A stretch of 55,792 nucleotides of DNA from Omnitrophica WOR_2 bacterium RIFOXYA2_FULL_38_17 (GCA_001805965.1 MHHG01000016.1:1-55792); one strand, 5' to 3'; shown: positions 8,713 through 17,167, counted from the first letter of the stretch. Notes: a model not told the origin generated them from the letters alone. Numbers and translations are program-made.

Positions 8713-9191
8713 TAAAGATTGGCGTTACATCAGATACGCATGACAGGGGGCTTCCAAGGCAGATGCTGGATGATTTTAAAGGCGTGGATCTAATAATTCA
8801 TGCTGGAGATGCTTGCTCTTTTGATGATATAAATGAGTTAAAAAAGATTGCAGAGGTGATCGCTGTTTTTGGCAACATGGATGACATGAAATTTAGAGAA
8901 AGCTATAATGAGAAATTGATCATAGAAAAAGAAGGTGTATTAATTGGGATATATCATGGCAGGGGGCCAGCTAAAAGAGTCCTCGATTTTGTTGTTGAAG
9001 AGTTTAAGAATGACAAGGTTGATGTTGTTATATTCGGACATTCTCATTGCGCAATAAAAGAGGTAATTGACGGGGTTTTATATTTTAATCCGGGCAGCCC
9101 TAATGATAAATTTTGTGCGCCTTATTGTGCATATGGAATTTTAGAAGTTCAGGATGGAGAAGTTGACGCTAAACTTATTAAAGTTAAATGA
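8709..9191 (+). CDS. Metallophosphoesterase, YfcE/MJ0936 family
   Basis: A 160-residue calcineurin-like phosphoesterase. The full two-metal motif set is present: DTH near residue 9, HAGD, VFGNMD, YHGRG and FGHSH. These give a complete dinuclear centre, as in YfcE/MJ0936 phosphodiesterases active on generic phosphodiesters in vitro. The physiological substrate is unknown. The ATG overlaps the stop of the preceding ATPase gene by four bases, so the two are probably co-translated. Confidence 0.9.
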   Translation: MIKIGVTSDTHDRGLPRQMLDDFKGVDLIIHAGDACSFDDINELKKIAEVIAVFGNMDDMKFRESYNEKLIIEKEGVLIGIYHGRGPAKRVLDFVVEEFKNDKVDVVIFGHSHCAIKEVIDGVLYFNPGSPNDKFCAPYCAYGILEVQDGEVDAKLIKVK

Positions 9192-9206
9192 AGCCTTCAA
9201 AGCTCC

Positions 9207-9235
9207 TTGGGGACCTAGAAAGGTTTCTGTCCCAA
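9207..9235 (+). other. Hairpin with GGGGAC/GTCCC stem
   Basis: Intergenic hairpin between the phosphoesterase and HIT genes. The outer arms TTGGGGAC (9207-9214) and GTCCCAA (9229-9235) pair with one bulged G, and an inner AGAA/TTCT stem closes over AGGT. No T-run follows, so it is not a canonical terminator. It resembles the core of the stronger hairpin at 24984-25017 and may be a REP-like unit or an attenuating structure. Confidence 0.45.
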
Positions 9236-9272
9236 CGATGTTAACAAATTGTATGATGGTTGAGGCAATAAA

Positions 9273-9764
9273 ATGGATAAGCTCTGGGCACCATGGAGAA
9301 TAAAGTATATAACTGAGGATCTTAAAAAATCCTCTGGTTGTGTTTTCTGCAGAATAGTAAAAGAGAAAAAAGATAAGAAGAACTTTGTTGTTATTCGGCG
9401 CAATCATTGTTTTGCTGTTCTTAATATTTATCCTTACAATAATGGTCATACCTTAATAGTAATAAATCGGCATGTTAATGATTTAGACAAGTTGAATAAA
9501 GAAGAAAGAGACGAATTCTTGGACCTTCTTATTGAAACAAAAACGCTAATACAGAAGACTATCAGTCCGGCGGGTTTTAATATAGGCATGAATCTTGGAA
9601 GAGTTGCTGGAGCAGGATGCCCTGGACATTTGCATATACATGTAGTGCCAAGATGGGCAGGGGATATTAATTTTATGCCTGTTGTTAGTGGAATAAAGGT
9701 TATTTCCCAATCGTTGAAGACTTTGCATAAGGAGTTATGTGATGTTCACAAGAGAAAAAATTGA
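9273..9764 (+). CDS. HIT-family nucleotide hydrolase/transferase
   Basis: A 163-residue histidine-triad protein. The catalytic triad motif is GHLHIHVVPRW near residue 121, preceded by NLGRVAGAGCPGHLH, which fits the Ap4A phosphorylase/HIT group. An N-terminal CVFCRI probably binds zinc, as in many HIT proteins. It likely hydrolyses or phosphorolyses dinucleoside polyphosphates or AMP conjugates; the exact substrate cannot be told. ATG at 9273; the 3' end overlaps the start of dgt by about 20 bases. Confidence 0.92.
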   Translation: MDKLWAPWRIKYITEDLKKSSGCVFCRIVKEKKDKKNFVVIRRNHCFAVLNIYPYNNGHTLIVINRHVNDLDKLNKEERDEFLDLLIETKTLIQKTISPAGFNIGMNLGRVAGAGCPGHLHIHVVPRWAGDINFMPVVSGIKVISQSLKTLHKELCDVHKRKN

Positions 9765-10917
9765 AGCTCTCGAAGAAAAGAATCTTGCTCCGTATGCAAT
9801 GAAGAGTAAATATACAGCAGGCCGCAAATATCAGGAACCAAAGTGCGCGAATAGAACATGTTACCAAAGGGACAGAGACCGTATAGTCCATTCAGAAGCT
9901 TTTAGGAAACTTGAATATAAGACTCAAGTATTTGTTATCTTCGAAGGTGATTACTACCGAACACGTTTAACCCACACAATTGAAGTCGCTCAAATAGCAA
10001 GAAGTATAGGAAGAAGTTTGCAATTAAATGAGGACCTTATTGAGGCTATTGCTTTGGCTCATGACTTGGGGCACTCTCCTTTTGGTCATGCGGGAGAGAT
10101 CGCTTTAAATTCGTTAATGAAAGGTATTGGGGGTTTTAACCATAACTTCCACAGTTTTGAAATTGTTACCGAAATCGAGAAACGCTATCCTGGGTTTAAA
10201 GGCCTGAATCTTTCTCAAGAAGTCCTTATAGGGATCTTAAAACACGAGACAGATTATGATGATAAGGGAGATTTCGAAGAGTATAGAAATATTGGGCCGA
10301 CATTTGAAGCAAAAGTTGTCGACGTTGCTGATGGATTAGCTTATTTATCGCATGACATAGACGATGGCCTTACTTCAGGATGTATTTCAAAGGAAGACTT
10401 GATGGAAAGTCAATTATGGCAGAAGGCGGCGTCTAAGATTGATTCTGGCCTTGAAAAAAGTAATATTGAAATGTTTAAATATCAGATTGTTAGGGCATTG
10501 ATAGATGTGCAGATAAAGGATATGCTTGGTTATTCAGATGAAAAACTCGAAGAAAGTGGTTTCAAATCTTCAGATGAAGTCAAAAATTATAATTTGAAAA
10601 GATCGAAACATGTCATTATTGGGTATAGTCCCGAGATGAAGAGTCAAAGAGATTTTCTTCAGGACCTTGTTAATGAAAAATTATACAAGCATTTTCGAGT
10701 CGAGAGGATGACATCTAAAGCTAGTAGAATAATCAATGATTTATTTAAGGTATATAAAGATAATCCTATGCAGCTGCCTTATGCTGTGTATCCTAGAGAC
10801 AGAGCTTATTCTGAAGAAGAAAAGCTAAAGATAATTTGTAATCATATTGCATTAATGACAGATAGGTTTGCATTAGATGAACACAAAAAATTATTTAACC
10901 CATACCAAAAAGTATAA
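9742..10917 (+). CDS. dgt: Deoxyguanosinetriphosphate triphosphohydrolase-like protein
   Basis: HD-superfamily dNTP triphosphohydrolase that cleaves dNTPs to deoxynucleoside and triphosphate, lowering or balancing the dNTP pool. It has 391 residues from the ATG at 9742 (AAGGAG at 9729-9734, spacing 7), preferred to the GTG at 9739. The DRDRIVHSEAFRKLEYKTQVF start, RLTHTIEVAQIAR (H78), AHDLGHSPFGHAGE (HD at 107-108) and ADGLAYLSHDIDD are the diagnostic metal and substrate motifs, all intact. It overlaps the HIT gene upstream and the GAF/HD-GYP gene downstream. Confidence 0.94.
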   Translation: MFTREKIEALEEKNLAPYAMKSKYTAGRKYQEPKCANRTCYQRDRDRIVHSEAFRKLEYKTQVFVIFEGDYYRTRLTHTIEVAQIARSIGRSLQLNEDLIEAIALAHDLGHSPFGHAGEIALNSLMKGIGGFNHNFHSFEIVTEIEKRYPGFKGLNLSQEVLIGILKHETDYDDKGDFEEYRNIGPTFEAKVVDVADGLAYLSHDIDDGLTSGCISKEDLMESQLWQKAASKIDSGLEKSNIEMFKYQIVRALIDVQIKDMLGYSDEKLEESGFKSSDEVKNYNLKRSKHVIIGYSPEMKSQRDFLQDLVNEKLYKHFRVERMTSKASRIINDLFKVYKDNPMQLPYAVYPRDRAYSEEEKLKIICNHIALMTDRFALDEHKKLFNPYQKV

Positions 10918-11962
10918 CCTGGTCCTTTCTGCTGTTCACATGGTTTACAGGTTGGTTAATTCTACGTTCAACGTGCAGGAGTTGGCTTTGCGGCTGACTC
11001 GGCTTTTATGCCAATTTATTAAAGCAAGCTCATCAAGCATTTATATCCTTGACCCTGCAAAAGGGAAAGTTTGCTTGATCGCGATCTATGACAATAAAAT
11101 CAATATACTTGTTGAGAAAAAGAAAGATCTTGCTAAGATTTCTAGTAAGGAGTTAAAAGTTACTCAAGGTGATTCAATTGCTGAAAAACATATGATAGGG
11201 CTGCCTTTAGTCTCTGATGAAAATATTGGAGCAATTTTTATTAAAAGAAAAAGGAGAGAGCCGGCATTTACGGATTTTGATAGAGAGATTCTTGCTGTTG
11301 TAGCTGAGCAAGCAGTTACAGCTATAAAAAATCTTCAGCTTTATGAAAAACAGCAAAAAGTAATTATAGGCAGTATTGAGTTTATTGGAAAGTTGTTAAA
11401 GAAGCACGGGCATTCCTCAAGGACTGCACATATGCCTGCGTTCTTTCAAATGATAAATGCAATTGCGAAAAAATTGAAGATGAATTCTGATGATATTGAC
11501 CATCTTTATTATGCCTGTATTTTGCGAGATGCCGGAGCCATTGATGTTCCATATAACTTCTTGTTAAAAAGAGGTCAGCTTACACAGGAGGAATTTAAGC
11601 TAGTGCGTAAGCAGCCAAAAAAGAATGTCGATCTTTTAAAGCCGGTTGAATTTTTAAAGCCTGTTTTGCCGATCATACTTTATCATCATGAAAAGTATGA
11701 TGGGTCTGGTTATCCATCGGGTCTGAAAAAAAACCAGATTCCCTTAGGAGCAAGGGTTATGGCTGTTGTTGAAGCTTTTGAAGCAATGACAGTTGAACGT
11801 CCATATAAAACAAGATTGTCAGTCGATGATGCAATTGCTGAGATTAGGTATAACAGCGGAACGCAGTTTGATCCAAAGGTAGTTGATGTTTTTGTAGAAC
11901 TGTCTAGCCAAAAAAAGTTCAGAAATTACTTGAGTTCTTCTTATAAACATAACTATAATTAA
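10877..11962 (+). CDS. GAF plus degenerate HD-GYP domain protein
   Basis: A 361-residue sensor-like protein with a GAF domain (about 25-155) and an HD-GYP-type domain (about 165-345). The GYP part is well kept (YHHEKYDGSGYPSGL at 269-283, IPLGARVMAV, ERPYK). The catalytic HD motif is lost: RDAGA (217-221) replaces HDIGK, and EAFEA (299-303) replaces DAFDA. It therefore probably lacks c-di-GMP phosphodiesterase activity and may act as a ligand-binding or scaffolding protein. The start lies inside dgt (41-base overlap). An ATG at 10940 just before the GAF domain is an alternative. Confidence 0.83.
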   Translation: MNTKNYLTHTKKYNLVLSAVHMVYRLVNSTFNVQELALRLTRLLCQFIKASSSSIYILDPAKGKVCLIAIYDNKINILVEKKKDLAKISSKELKVTQGDSIAEKHMIGLPLVSDENIGAIFIKRKRREPAFTDFDREILAVVAEQAVTAIKNLQLYEKQQKVIIGSIEFIGKLLKKHGHSSRTAHMPAFFQMINAIAKKLKMNSDDIDHLYYACILRDAGAIDVPYNFLLKRGQLTQEEFKLVRKQPKKNVDLLKPVEFLKPVLPIILYHHEKYDGSGYPSGLKKNQIPLGARVMAVVEAFEAMTVERPYKTRLSVDDAIAEIRYNSGTQFDPKVVDVFVELSSQKKFRNYLSSSYKHNYN

Positions 11963-11966
11963 CATT

Positions 11967-12596
11967 ATGGATATTAATAATAAGTCTTATTCTCAATTTG
12001 AATTGTTTCCGGATTCTAATGTAAGGAAAATTGCAGGATCTGTTAAACATGGTAATTTTTTCAGGGGTTTTACTTTTACACCTGAAAATGTTATAACTGC
12101 GATTATTATAATTATAGTAAGTTTTGTAGTGTTGTTTTCCTTTGGGGTTGAAAGAGGCAAAAAGGTAGCTAAAATGTCCAATGGCCCGAAAAATGACTCA
12201 ATTGAAAAAAAAGCTGTTCAAATTAATGTAAATAGTGTATCATTGCTTCCTTCTGATGAAGTGAAAGTTTCTGAAAATAATGAAATTGAGAAGGTTGAGC
12301 TTGCAGGTATTGGTCAGAGAAATATTGGCGAGAACGAAGCAATCCTAAATCTTCCGCAAGAAGTTAATGAAGCGAATCAGAATGTTTTTACCATTCAAAT
12401 TGCCTCTTTCAAACAAAAGAAAAATGCACAGATGGAGGCTGAAAAGCTTAATGGTATAGGGGAGGATGTTTTTGTGTTATCTAAAGGCGATCATTTAATT
12501 GTTTGCGTTGGACGGTTTAAGAAACGCGAAGAAGCAAAAACGTTTTCTAATAAAGTAAAGTCTAAATATAATGATTTTTTAATAAGGAGATTGTAA
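11967..12596 (+). CDS. SPOR-domain membrane protein
   Basis: A 209-residue single-pass protein. A cytoplasmic N-terminus (1-40), one transmembrane helix (about 41-60: NVITAIIIIIVSFVVLFSF) and a variable periplasmic linker lead to a C-terminal SPOR domain (about 138-209: FTIQIASFKQKKNAQMEAEK...). SPOR domains bind denuded glycan strands at division septa, so a role in cell division or envelope remodelling is likely. It starts 4 bases after the GAF/HD-GYP gene and is followed directly by the small basic protein. Confidence 0.88.
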   Translation: MDINNKSYSQFELFPDSNVRKIAGSVKHGNFFRGFTFTPENVITAIIIIIVSFVVLFSFGVERGKKVAKMSNGPKNDSIEKKAVQINVNSVSLLPSDEVKVSENNEIEKVELAGIGQRNIGENEAILNLPQEVNEANQNVFTIQIASFKQKKNAQMEAEKLNGIGEDVFVLSKGDHLIVCVGRFKKREEAKTFSNKVKSKYNDFLIRRL

Positions 12597-12597
12597 G

Positions 12598-12831
12598 ATG
12601 TCGTTACACCCATCTTTAAAGGTCGATACAGCTGGAGCACAACAAAGAACAGTTCTTTCAAGAATTGAACGGATAAAAGATCTTATGAAAAAAGGTCTTT
12701 GGGTTGATGGTCAATCTGTTACGTCTTTACCAAAAACAAAGATTGTCAAAGTCAAGGCTAGGAAGAAAAAGGCTGAGGCTGAAGATAAGGATAAAGAAAC
12801 TGAGAATAAAGAAGCTGAGAAGAAACAGTAG
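12598..12831 (+). CDS. PVC-type small basic protein
   Basis: A 77-residue, strongly basic protein starting MSLHPSLKVD, with VLSRIERI and GLWVDGQSVTSLPKTKIVKVK, then a Lys/Glu-rich tail. This matches the small basic protein family (TIGR04137 as I recall it) described as a conserved signature of the PVC superphylum. Its function is not established; its charge and size suggest ribosome or nucleic-acid binding. It starts 1 base after the SPOR gene stop. The tail from about residue 54 is low-complexity. It is the best taxonomic marker in the window. Confidence 0.85.
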   Translation: MSLHPSLKVDTAGAQQRTVLSRIERIKDLMKKGLWVDGQSVTSLPKTKIVKVKARKKKAEAEDKDKETENKEAEKKQ

Positions 12832-12973
12832 TGTATTTATTTTTGGCAATTTATTTTAGTTCTACCTGTTGGATCGTCAGAAAAGAATAAGTTCAATAAA
12901 TCTTTTGCTGTTTATTAATAACCTATTTTGTTCCGCTTAGCGGTCAAAAAAATACTCCACATTAACCTTCAAA

Positions 12974-13789
12974 ATGATTCTACGATTTGCTTTTCTATCA
13001 ATATTATTTTGCATGATGAACCTAAATGTATGCTGTGTTTTTGTCTCTGCGGCTTCAGTGCAGGAGTTTTTTCCATTTCTGGGTGAAGTGATTTCTGAAA
13101 AAGTCAATATTCGTGCAGGGCAGAGCGTTAATTTTGAGATGCTTTGTTTTGTGAATAATGGTGATAAGCTGGTTGTTATAGAGAGAGATTATAGCTGGTA
13201 TAAGGTTATGCTTCCGGAGAGCGCGGATAATTTTATCAGCACTAAATATGTTGAGCTTATAGAACCTGATTTTGGTGAAATAGTTGGGGATCAAGTTAAT
13301 ATTAGGAGCAAAAGCGATACTGCTTCAAGTATTATCGGACAGCTTGTTAGAGGTGATAAGGTTATGATCTTAAGCGAAGGGGAAGGCTTCTACAAAATTT
13401 ATCCTCACAAGAAAAGCTATGGCTGGATAGCTGACAAATATATAAAGTTCAAGTCAAGGGACATTTCGAGCTATAAAAGAAATTTATCTGATGAAAAAGA
13501 AAGAGAGCTGTTGTTAAAAAAGCAAGAAGAGGAGAGAATTGCTGAAGAGTTAAAGAGCATCGTTACAATTGTAGGGACCGTTAAGACCCAAGAAAATGTT
13601 GAATTAGATAGCTTGGTCTTTATGCTCATTGCTGATGATAGTTCAGTTTATTATATAAAAGGGTTTAATGAGGTGCTTGGTGACTTTGTGAATAAGAAAG
13701 TCAGGGTTCAGGGAAAAGTTGACAAAAATGCAGAAGCAATAGTTTCGCATCCTATTGTTAATGCTTTAAAATTTCAGCTGGAATTATAA
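12974..13789 (+). CDS. Exported protein with two bacterial SH3 domains
   Basis: A 271-residue protein with an N-terminal signal peptide (hydrophobic 4-25, likely cleavage near VSAAS). Two bacterial SH3 repeats follow (about 38-95 and 98-158), each with the (V)NIR(A/S) start and a C-terminal W/Y-I-x-x-KY(V/I) strand. A charged helical stretch (165-190) leads to a small beta-rich C-terminal domain. SH3b domains in the periplasm commonly bind peptidoglycan or peptides. The 142 bases upstream hold no convincing promoter or terminator. Specific role unknown. Confidence 0.82.
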   Translation: MILRFAFLSILFCMMNLNVCCVFVSAASVQEFFPFLGEVISEKVNIRAGQSVNFEMLCFVNNGDKLVVIERDYSWYKVMLPESADNFISTKYVELIEPDFGEIVGDQVNIRSKSDTASSIIGQLVRGDKVMILSEGEGFYKIYPHKKSYGWIADKYIKFKSRDISSYKRNLSDEKERELLLKKQEEERIAEELKSIVTIVGTVKTQENVELDSLVFMLIADDSSVYYIKGFNEVLGDFVNKKVRVQGKVDKNAEAIVSHPIVNALKFQLEL

Positions 13790-13807
13790 AAGAAGATTGA
13801 ACGGGTT

Positions 13808-14428
13808 ATGCTCATAGAGATATTTTCGATACTTGTTGTTTTGTTTTTTTCAATTATTCTTCATGAATGTGCTCATGGATGGGTGGCAAATCGATTAGGC
13901 GATCCAACTGCAAAACTTGCAGGAAGGCTGACATTAAATCCGTTAAAGCATGTTGATATGGTCGGCACGATAATTCTTCCCGGGGTATTGCTGACATTAA
14001 GGATGTTGGGCCATGATACTTTTGTTTTTGGCTGGGCTAAGCCGGTTCCTGTTATGTTCTCAAAATTGAAAAATCCCAAGAGAGATATGATATGGGTCGG
14101 ATTATCAGGGCCAGCGATTAATATTGCAATAGCAGTTCTTCTGAGCAGGATCTTCATTGTTGGTTTGCCAAATGCTATTGAGTCATTGATAGAGATCGCC
14201 ATTTATATGAATATTTTACTTGCGGTTTTCAACCTTATTCCTATCCCGCCGCTGGATGGGTCGAGGATCGTAATGGGATTATTGCCTGATAAAATCGCAA
14301 TGAAATATTCAAGCATTGAGCGCTATGGGATATTAATAGTGTTTGGCTTGTTGTATTTAGGTGCTTTCAAGATAATAGTTCTGCCGATAATCTTGGTTGT
14401 AGGCAAAATGTTGGGAGTTGATTTTTAA
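13808..14428 (+). CDS. Site-2 protease family (M50) membrane metalloprotease
   Basis: A 206-residue polytopic membrane protein. The zinc motif HECAH (19-23) lies in the first membrane helix, FGWAKPVPV follows the second, and NLIPIPPLDGSRI supplies the third zinc ligand. This is the compact YwhC/SREBF-type M50 family without a PDZ domain. It should cut transmembrane substrates within the bilayer; the substrate is unknown. The stop overlaps the aroB start (TAATG). Confidence 0.92.
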   Translation: MLIEIFSILVVLFFSIILHECAHGWVANRLGDPTAKLAGRLTLNPLKHVDMVGTIILPGVLLTLRMLGHDTFVFGWAKPVPVMFSKLKNPKRDMIWVGLSGPAINIAIAVLLSRIFIVGLPNAIESLIEIAIYMNILLAVFNLIPIPPLDGSRIVMGLLPDKIAMKYSSIERYGILIVFGLLYLGAFKIIVLPIILVVGKMLGVDF

Positions 14429-15525
14429 TGCAAAAAGTTACCCTTAAGTTAAAAGAAAATTCTTATGATATTGTTGTTGGAAATAATACTATGCCAAAAT
14501 TAGGGGCATACTTGCGCTCTCTTAATATTGGCAATGATGCAATTATGATCACGAACCCAGTTGTAAAAAAATTTCATGGAAAAGCAGTTGAAACAAGTCT
14601 TAAGAAAAGCGGTTTTTCTGTAAAGGTCTTTGAGGTCCCAGATGGGGAAAAGTCAAAGTCAGCAAAGCATGCGTTTGAATTGATAGGGAAAATTGCAGTG
14701 TACGATTGTTTTAAGCGGCCATTTATTGTTGCTTTGGGTGGCGGAGTTATTGGAGACCTTGCAGGCTACGTTGCCTCAACTTACAAAAGGGGGATACCTT
14801 ATGTCCAGGTGCCAACAACATTTTTGGCGCAAGTGGATTCCTCAATCGGAGGTAAGGTTGCGATCGATCTTCCTGTCGGGAAAAATCTTGTCGGGGCTTT
14901 TTATCAGCCAAAGGTTGTCTGGAGCGATGTTGCGACTTTGCTGACACTGGATAAGCGTCAGGTTCTTAATGGTTTTGCGGAAGCAGTCAAGTATGGGATT
15001 ATTAAAGATAAGAAGCTGTTTGATCATATTCTTGAGAATAAGAAAAAACTGATAGAGCTGGATGCTAATGTCTTGGCTGATGTTGTATCAGAATGCAGCC
15101 GCATAAAAGCAGAAGTGGTTTCTAAGGATGAGAAAGAGACCAAAGGCATTAGAACCATATTGAACTTTGGACATACGGTTGGCCATGCCGTGGAGGCTGC
15201 GGGAAATTATCATGGATATCATCATGGAGAGGCTGTTGCTTTGGGCATGAGAGCGGCGGTTGAAATTTCTTTTAAATTAGGGTTAGTCAGTCAAAAAAAT
15301 GCGGATCTTGTTAATGATGTCCTGAACGAGATCGGATTGCCGCAGTTTATTCAAAAATGTAAGCTTTCAGATATTATGCGTGTTATGAAACACGATAAAA
15401 AATTTATATCTGGAAAAAATAGATTTGTTCTTATGCAAAGCGTTGGAAAGGTAAAAGTTGTTGAGGGCATTTCTATTGATGTTATCTCTTCAGCAGTAAA
15501 AAAACTGATGATCATAAAAAGATAA
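14428..15525 (+). CDS. aroB: 3-dehydroquinate synthase
   Basis: Converts DAHP to 3-dehydroquinate, the second step of the shikimate pathway; NAD- and metal-dependent. It has 365 residues, normal length. Motifs are PDGEKSKS, ALGGGVIGDLAGYVAS (NAD binding), RGIPYVQVPTT, DSSIGGKVAIDLP, NFGHTVGHAVEA and HGEAVALGMR with the metal-binding His residues. It overlaps the M50 gene by one base and converges with the minus-strand gspB-like gene 52 bp away. No clear shared terminator is seen in that gap. Confidence 0.97.
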   Translation: MQKVTLKLKENSYDIVVGNNTMPKLGAYLRSLNIGNDAIMITNPVVKKFHGKAVETSLKKSGFSVKVFEVPDGEKSKSAKHAFELIGKIAVYDCFKRPFIVALGGGVIGDLAGYVASTYKRGIPYVQVPTTFLAQVDSSIGGKVAIDLPVGKNLVGAFYQPKVVWSDVATLLTLDKRQVLNGFAEAVKYGIIKDKKLFDHILENKKKLIELDANVLADVVSECSRIKAEVVSKDEKETKGIRTILNFGHTVGHAVEAAGNYHGYHHGEAVALGMRAAVEISFKLGLVSQKNADLVNDVLNEIGLPQFIQKCKLSDIMRVMKHDKKFISGKNRFVLMQSVGKVKVVEGISIDVISSAVKKLMIIKR

Positions 15526-15577
15526 TAGAAAAATACCCTTATATCAGCCTAGGTAATTATATTTTAAGAAGATAGCC

Positions 15578-16114
15578 TTATTTTTTTACTTTTATTGTTG
15601 TTATTAAGCCATTTTTATCAAGTAGCTCAACTTCATTAAGAGATATGCTGGTTATAAACTTATCATCAATAGATTCCCCGATTTCATAAACTTCATTATT
15701 TATTAGCGCAACCCTTTTATCCTCTGCCATCAGAGTGCCATTCAATACAAGAGCTCTTTCTGTTGGTTGTGTCTTGTGATTTGGTTCAGATATTGCTTGT
15801 TCTTTAATATTTGAAACAACAGGGTTTTGGGTGATTGACGATTTTGAAGTTGGTTTTATTGAATGAGAAGATGCCCGTGTTTTTAAATAATAGAGAACAG
15901 TGTTTGTCGTTAAAATAATTACGCTGGCTATAAGGCAAGATAATATTATTGCTGAAGGGCTTATGTGGATATCCGAGAACTCATTAGTGTGTTCCCGTTT
16001 TTCGGGTGGGTTATCTTCAAGAGCGTTTTGTTTATTATTTTTTGATATGTTGTGATGTTCAATGTTCTTTAGGTTCTTTTGTGTTTTTTTTAGTGCATCA
16101 TGAATAATGCTCAT
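15578..16114 (-). CDS. GspB-like type II secretion accessory protein
   Basis: A 178-residue protein starting MSIIHDALKKTQ, the N-terminal motif of GspB/ExeB-like proteins. One transmembrane helix lies at about 53-75, followed by a Ser/Pro-rich periplasmic linker and a C-terminal GspB-like domain (about 115-178: LVLNGTLMAEDKRVALINNEVYEIGESI). In Aeromonas and Vibrio, ExeA/ExeB drive assembly of the type II secretin multimer. It follows the ExeA-like ATPase directly on the same strand. No other secretion genes are in the window. Confidence 0.82.
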   Translation of the reverse strand: MSIIHDALKKTQKNLKNIEHHNISKNNKQNALEDNPPEKREHTNEFSDIHISPSAIILSCLIASVIILTTNTVLYYLKTRASSHSIKPTSKSSITQNPVVSNIKEQAISEPNHKTQPTERALVLNGTLMAEDKRVALINNEVYEIGESIDDKFITSISLNEVELLDKNGLITTIKVKK

Positions 16115-16116
16115 TA

Positions 16117-16920
16117 TCAGATGACCTCCCGGGCGCTTTCTTCTATAATATCTTTAGTGATTGTATGGGTATCCTTAGTAAATCCTGCCAGAAGTGCTCT
16201 GTCGCAAATAATATTTATCATTCTTGGAGTTCCCCCGGAAAGGGTGAAGATTTCATCGATAGCTTCTTTGTTGAAGTGAACATGGACTTTAGAGTTACTG
16301 GCTACAGATAGACGGTGTTTTATATATCTTTCAATATCGTTTCTTTCAAGAGGTAAAATATGGTATCTGACAGTGATTCTCTGGTTAAGCTGTCTTATTG
16401 AGGTTTGTTTCAATTTTTCGGTCAGTTCGGGTTGTCCGACAAGAATGATCTGCAGAAGTTTATCTTTTTCTGTTTCAAGGTTTGACAAGAGCCGAATTTG
16501 TTCTAATTGTTTGATCCTGAGGTTTTGGGCTTCATCTATAATAAGAACTACATTATTGCCTTTGTCGGATTCTTCAAGTAAAAAATCATTCAAAGCGTCG
16601 ATGAGCGCGAATTTATTCTTTTGTTTGCATTCAACTCCCAAGTCCTTAAGGATCAATCTTATTAATTGAAGATCTGAAAAACTTGGGTTTAAGATGAGGG
16701 CTGTTTTAATTGTCTTTTCAAGATTGTTTAATAACATTCTGCATAGGGTTGTTTTGCCTGTGCCGATCTCTCCAGTAATAATTGAAATGCCTTTTCTATG
16801 TTGAATTGCATAGGTCAAATGGGAAAAGGCTTCGTTGTGGTGTGGGCTGAAAAAAAAGAAATCAGGGTCAGCTGTCACATTGAAGGGATTCTCTTTGAGA
16901 TTATAAAAATGTTTGTACAT
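16117..16920 (-). CDS. ExeA/GspA-like AAA ATPase
   Basis: A 267-residue ATPase starting MYKHFYNLKENPF, the classic ExeA-family opening. Walker A is GEIGTGKTT (50-58), Walker B is VVLIIDEAQN (about 124-133), and LSGGTPRMINIICDRALL is the sensor-2-like segment. It contains only the AAA domain. The transmembrane and peptidoglycan-binding parts of Aeromonas ExeA are absent, so it is a cytosolic ATPase perhaps working through the next gene. Transcription probably starts from the extended -10 promoter at about 17003-17008 (minus strand), giving a leader containing two palindromes. Confidence 0.88.
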   Translation of the reverse strand: MYKHFYNLKENPFNVTADPDFFFFSPHHNEAFSHLTYAIQHRKGISIITGEIGTGKTTLCRMLLNNLEKTIKTALILNPSFSDLQLIRLILKDLGVECKQKNKFALIDALNDFLLEESDKGNNVVLIIDEAQNLRIKQLEQIRLLSNLETEKDKLLQIILVGQPELTEKLKQTSIRQLNQRITVRYHILPLERNDIERYIKHRLSVASNSKVHVHFNKEAIDEIFTLSGGTPRMINIICDRALLAGFTKDTHTITKDIIEESAREVI

Positions 16921-16939
16921 TAGAATGGGAACCTATTTT

Positions 16940-16977
16940 GTCAGCCGGTTGACCAATTCTCCAGCCGGCTGGAGAAT
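16940..16977. promoter_or_regulatory. Two tandem CCGG-centred palindromes
   Basis: 16940-16953 is GTCAGCCGGTTGAC, palindromic except for one G-T pair. 16956-16977 is a perfect 22-bp palindrome whose left half is ATTCTCCAGCC. Both share the core CAGCCGGYTG and their centres are 20 bp apart, about two helical turns. They lie 20-57 bp before the exeA-like ATG, inside its predicted leader. They could be a repressor operator pair or, in RNA, two adjacent hairpins with CCGG loops. Confidence 0.6.
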
Positions 16978-17002
16978 CAAGTATTAGCTAATTACGAAAG
17001 GG

Positions 17003-17031
17003 ATTATATCACGCTGTATCATAGTGGTAAA
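17003..17031 (-). promoter_or_regulatory. Predicted sigma70 promoter for exeA-gspB
   Basis: On the minus strand, TATAAT at 17008-17003 is preceded by TGA, making a perfect extended -10 (TGnTATAAT). A -35-like TTTACC lies 17 bp upstream (17031-17026). Transcription would start near 16996 and give a leader of about 75 nt before the exeA-like ATG. Confidence 0.55.
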
Positions 17032-17167
17032 GAAAATACAAAATTTTGATCTCATGTTATCCCTATTGGTGACATTGTATTGTAGTTTAGTAAGTAGCTG
17101 AAAATAAAAGAGATATGATCTTTTATCTAAATATTTATAATTCAAGCAGCGTGCAATTAGGATATAT

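Noticed and set aside
12930..12960. Hairpin CCGC-TTA-GCGG as terminator of the SPOR/small basic protein genes
   Set aside because: Stem of only four base pairs and followed by A rather than T on the plus strand.
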